From the IMG/VR virus record IMGVR_UViG_3300005056_000113, positions 1 through 21,389 of that record: 21,389 nucleotides of DNA; one strand, 5' to 3'. The translations under genes were made by a program, and so were the position numbers. This document shows, in pieces, positions 20,710 to 21,389 of this stretch. The stretch's first letter is position 1, and each line of letters begins with the position of its first letter. The DNA comes from a virus. The notes under the pieces were generated by a model that saw only the letters and a program-made list of their open reading frames with translations, was not told where the DNA came from and did not search any database.

Positions 20710-20739
20710 AGTATCGTATAAAGCTGGTGTAGCTGTCAA
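20710..20739 (-). promoter_or_regulatory. Candidate promoter of the C4-like RNA
   Basis: On the minus strand a perfect TTGACA (20739-20734) is followed after 18 nt by GATACT (20715-20710). Initiation would fall near 20703-20705, at the start of the structured RNA. Confidence 0.55.
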
Positions 20740-20839
20740 ACAAGCTGCGCCTATCCGGCCAACCATTCTATTAATTTTCCCTTCTTGAGTGGTATCCTTC
20801 GGCTGCAAAACTAAAAACCCACTCAAAAAGGAAAAAACT

Positions 20840-21094
20840 GTGGTAATACAAATATTCACCAAGAACTTTGCGATGACTGACGCAATTGAAGTCCCTGACG
20901 CTCCAGTACCTCGCATAGGGGAGACAATAACCTTGGGGCAAGATGCCGGGTACTTACAGGGAGCTAAGGAACTTTTAGTCCACGACATCACGTACGTGCT
21001 TAAAAACAACGAACTAACCCCGCACATTAGTTGCCACTCCAGTTCTGGTTCCATCAATCGTCGAATCATCCTTGAGGAAAACGGCTGGATTTAA
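20840..21094 (+). CDS. Lone plus-strand early protein of unknown function
   Basis: A GTG at 20840 with AAGGA 7 nt upstream gives 84 aa; an ATG at 20873 (MTDAIEVPDAPVPRIGETIT) is an alternative and may be the real start of the folded part, since a weak Shine-Dalgarno is the only drawback. The rest, QDAGYLQGAKELLVHDITYV and NNELTPHISC, has the alternating pattern of a small beta-barrel or beta-sandwich with a natural amino-acid mix. It is the only convincing plus-strand gene. It runs head-on into the minus-strand gene ending at 21014, overlapping by 81 nt. A perfect hairpin lies 13 nt after its stop. No family is recognised. Confidence 0.55.
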   Translation: MVIQIFTKNFAMTDAIEVPDAPVPRIGETITLGQDAGYLQGAKELLVHDITYVLKNNELTPHISCHSSSGSINRRIILEENGWI

Positions 21095-21274
21095 ACTTTC
21101 TGTTAGCTGCTCGATACTTTCTTGTATCGAGCACAACTGTTCGCAAATAGGTGATTCAGCATGACCACTAACCACTAACGCCCTGATCGCCTGACTCGCA
21201 TATGCATCGCACGCCAGGACAGCCTCTGTAAAACTATGCATAGCTTCCAAATTCATATTTACTTGCTTGCTCAC
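21014..21274 (-). CDS. 86-aa acidic helical protein
   Basis: A GTG start, in GTGA overlap with the gene upstream and with GGGGGTGG 5 nt before it, opens MSKQVNMNLEAMHSFTEAVL. The protein is acidic and helical up to about residue 65 (ICEQLCSIQESIEQLTESLN), then a tail that lies over the end of the plus-strand gene. Its general size and helical make-up recall the 71-aa gene at 20248, but no alignment is claimed. The overlap weakens confidence in the C-terminal third. Confidence 0.5.
   Translation of the reverse strand: MSKQVNMNLEAMHSFTEAVLACDAYASQAIRALVVSGHAESPICEQLCSIQESIEQLTESLNPAVFLKDDSTIDGTRTGVATNVRG
21108..21133. repeat. Perfect 10-bp inverted repeat
   Basis: TGCTCGATAC (21108-21117) and GTATCGAGCA (21124-21133) flank the 6-nt loop TTTCTT. 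It falls 13 nt past the stop of the plus-strand gene, but no T-run follows, so it may stabilise the 3' end of that mRNA or be an operator. It lies within the coding sequence of the minus-strand gene 21014-21274. Confidence 0.6.
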
Positions 21275-21389
21275 TTAGCCACCCCCAACCACTTATTAAT
21301 TAATCTAATCACCGCCATTGGCTTGGTGTAGAGATATGCGAACAAACAAACTATCGCTATCGCACCCCCAATGAATGGCATTGCAAACA
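21271..21389 (-). CDS. Small membrane protein (36 residues visible; may extend past window)
   Basis: From an ATG at 21381 the frame reads MPFIGGAIAIVCLFAYLYTK and ends in WLGVAK, overlapping the next gene's GTG as GTGA. It has one membrane span (about residues 3-18). The frame is still open to the window edge, so the start may lie further upstream. The TGGGGGTG octamer occurs at both ends of it. Function unknown. Confidence 0.45.
   Translation of the reverse strand, partial: FAMPFIGGAIAIVCLFAYLYTKPMAVIRLINKWLGVAK

Noticed and set aside
20248-21069. A single 273-aa protein across the right-end element
   Set aside because: The first part is a shadow of the plus-strand gene, the middle is the structured RNA with its terminator, and only the last 71 codons have a good Shine-Dalgarno and protein-like composition.
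1-21389. tRNA genes, CRISPR arrays and insertion sequences
   Set aside because: I looked for cloverleaf-like segments, regularly spaced repeats and transposase motifs and saw none.

Overview
The window is a stretch of a temperate, tailed (siphovirus-like) phage or prophage, almost all of it on the minus strand, so gene order below follows transcription from high to low coordinates. A moderately AT-rich gammaproteobacterial host is likely. Supporting signs are a phage copy of RdgC (a beta/gammaproteobacterial protein), a C4/CI-type antisense RNA element, a lambda-like O plus DnaB replication pair, and AGGAG-type ribosome binding sites with tight ATGA/TAATG gene overlaps. No integrase, CI or Cro is present; they would lie beyond the right edge. 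The left edge cuts the major capsid gene.

Right end (about 20.2-21.4 kb): small early genes, one lone plus-strand gene, and a regulatory element. The element has a TTGACA promoter, a roughly 90-nt structured RNA ending in a strong terminator, and downstream sequences able to pair with that RNA just before a 71-aa gene. This is the layout of the P1/P4 C4 (CI RNA) immunity system. A bidirectional terminator follows.

Replication and accessory early genes (12.0-20.15 kb): an O-like initiator carrying an internal iteron cluster (probable origin), DnaB helicase, four unknown small genes, a C5-cytosine methyltransferase, a DUF968/Ref-like HNH-type protein, RdgC, small ORFs, a YopX-family protein, a 14-codon remnant that looks like the start of RusA, a DUF7220 membrane protein, a PD-(D/E)xK-type nuclease and a zinc-finger Q-type antiterminator. 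The methyltransferase gene contains, in another frame of the same strand, a 196-codon ORF with its own Shine-Dalgarno and the motifs of a separate phage protein family.

Late region (1-11.9 kb): a sigma70-like promoter (pR'-like) right after Q, then two intrinsic terminators before the first lysis gene, as expected for Q-dependent antitermination. Next come an M15 endolysin, a holin-like protein and two further small membrane proteins. Three large beta-rich exported or structural-type proteins follow, the last combining IPT/Ig-like domains with a Gp77-like fibre-tail adaptor domain. Then HNH nuclease, a G-rich candidate cos region, small and large terminase, a 45-aa membrane peptide, HK97-type portal, S49 prohead protease and the start of the HK97-fold capsid protein. 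Early genes would replicate and modify the DNA, Q would switch on the late promoter, and the late operon would supply lysis, host-contact and head/packaging functions.
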